From an uncultured Slackia sp. (lineage in GTDB: Bacteria > Actinomycetota > Coriobacteriia > Coriobacteriales > Eggerthellaceae): DNA of 11,702 nt. The notes below the pieces were generated by a model, which did not search any database, had not been told where the DNA came from, and saw only the letters and a program-made list of their open reading frames with translations. A program made the translations under genes and the position numbers. This document shows, one piece after another, positions 11,488 through 11,702 of this stretch; the first letter of the stretch is position 1, and the number at the start of each line of letters is the position of its first letter. The DNA lies in NCBI RefSeq assembly GCF_959608125.1, contig NZ_CAUHPG010000036.1:1-11702 (forward strand), read 5' to 3'.

Positions 11488-11500
11488 CTCTATATATGAG
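11488..11500. promoter_or_regulatory. Second TA-rich palindromic site
   Basis: CTCTATATATGAG has matching CTC/GAG ends around a TA core and shares nine bases with the palindrome at 11373. The centres of the two sites are about 114 bases apart. Confidence 0.3.
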
Positions 11501-11607
11501 CGAAAGGAGACTAAAAAGATACCAAACGTGAAAAAGAAAGAATTGGTGACGACATGGCAAAACGGTATATTTCGGCGAGAAAATGCAACCGTTAATCGAA
11601 TGATCTC

Positions 11608-11658
11608 AGAATTTTTTCAAAAAAAGTCGTTGACTTCTATAGGGCAGGCGCGTAATAT
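11608..11658 (+). promoter_or_regulatory. Strong sigma70-type promoter with UP-like element, reading out of the window
   Basis: The -35 hexamer is TTGACT (11630-11635). After a 17-base spacer comes TAATAT (11653-11658). Directly upstream are a T6 tract and an A7 tract (11612-11625), which resemble an UP element of the kind bound by alpha C-terminal domains. The architecture is that of a ribosomal RNA or other very active promoter. The gene it drives lies beyond the right edge. Confidence 0.75.
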
Positions 11659-11666
11659 ACATCCTC

Positions 11667-11699
11667 GCCGCTCGACGCGGCACCCCCTCGGAGACGAGG
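11667..11699 (+). ncRNA. Structured leader of the transcript leaving the window (partial)
   Basis: Immediately after the predicted start (about 11664-11666) come two small hairpins. GCCGC pairs with GCGGC (11667-11671 and 11677-11681). CCTCG pairs with CGAGG (11686-11690 and 11695-11699) around a GAGA tetraloop of the GNRA class. No ribosome site is evident in this short stretch. A 16S rRNA leader or another structured RNA fits best, but only about 37 transcribed bases are visible. Confidence 0.35.
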
Positions 11700-11702
11700 C
11701 GG

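Larger units (their letters stand above)
11298..11702. other. AT-rich divergent intergenic region
   Basis: About 400 bases between the permease and whatever begins beyond the right edge. The part from about 11370 to 11660 is clearly richer in A/T than the rest of the window. It contains TA-rich palindromes, a GGAG-like site at 11505-11509 with no start codon at a useful distance, and a strong promoter at its right end. No convincing gene is present, although a frame from the ATG at 11462 stays open to the edge. Confidence 0.6.

Noticed and set aside
11462..11702. Plus-strand frame open from ATG 11462 to the window edge (about 80 codons)
   Set aside because: It has no ribosome site at the ATG, runs straight through the strong promoter, and its codons are unlike the other genes. 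The GGAG at 11506-11509 is 18 bases from the internal GTG at 11528, too far to use. Sequence beyond the edge would settle it.

Overview
The window is about 11.7 kb of GC-rich DNA with strong G/C preference at third codon positions and good Shine-Dalgarno sites. The rpoB-rpoC pair lacks the large proteobacterial trigger-loop insertion in beta', and a type III glutamine synthetase lies nearby. This suggests a high-GC Gram-positive anaerobe. My best guess is Coriobacteriia (Eggerthellaceae-like), but that is inferred from protein style and gene content, not from a database match.

Layout. (1) 1-5041: the 3' end of rpoB, then full-length rpoC starting on the base after the rpoB stop, closed by a very strong intrinsic terminator. 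(2) 5042-5368: a gene-free spacer with hairpins and an inverted repeat. (3) 5369-6635: an M20D-type metal-dependent amidohydrolase with its own terminator. (4) 6636-8994: a leader region, type III glutamine synthetase (glnN), and a 15-bp hairpin just after its stop. (5) 9091-9387: a 98-residue membrane protein made of two tandem Gly-rich transmembrane repeats. It converges, across a bidirectional terminator, on (6) 9514-9969 (minus), an unrecognised membrane-anchored or exported 151-residue protein. (7) 10158-11297 (minus): an ion-transporter-superfamily (YbiR/SLC13/ArsB-like) permease with a possibly leaderless start. (8) 11298-11702: an AT-rich, apparently non-coding stretch with TA-rich palindromes. 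It ends in a strong sigma70-type promoter with an UP-like element, reading out of the window into a structured leader that could be that of a stable RNA operon.

The outstanding observation is in rpoC. Its C-terminal extension contains a roughly 55-residue helix-hairpin-helix module that aligns by eye with the C-terminal domain of the RNA polymerase alpha subunit. Most of the residues that alpha uses to bind UP-element DNA are retained. It is followed by an acidic tail of about 88 residues. This implies a beta' subunit carrying its own alpha-CTD-like DNA- or factor-binding module.

The amidohydrolase (releases amino acids from N-acyl conjugates) and glutamine synthetase (assimilates ammonium) are both nitrogen-metabolism enzymes, but each has its own expression signals, so a shared pathway is only inferred. 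I see no tRNA, CRISPR array, insertion sequence or phage gene.
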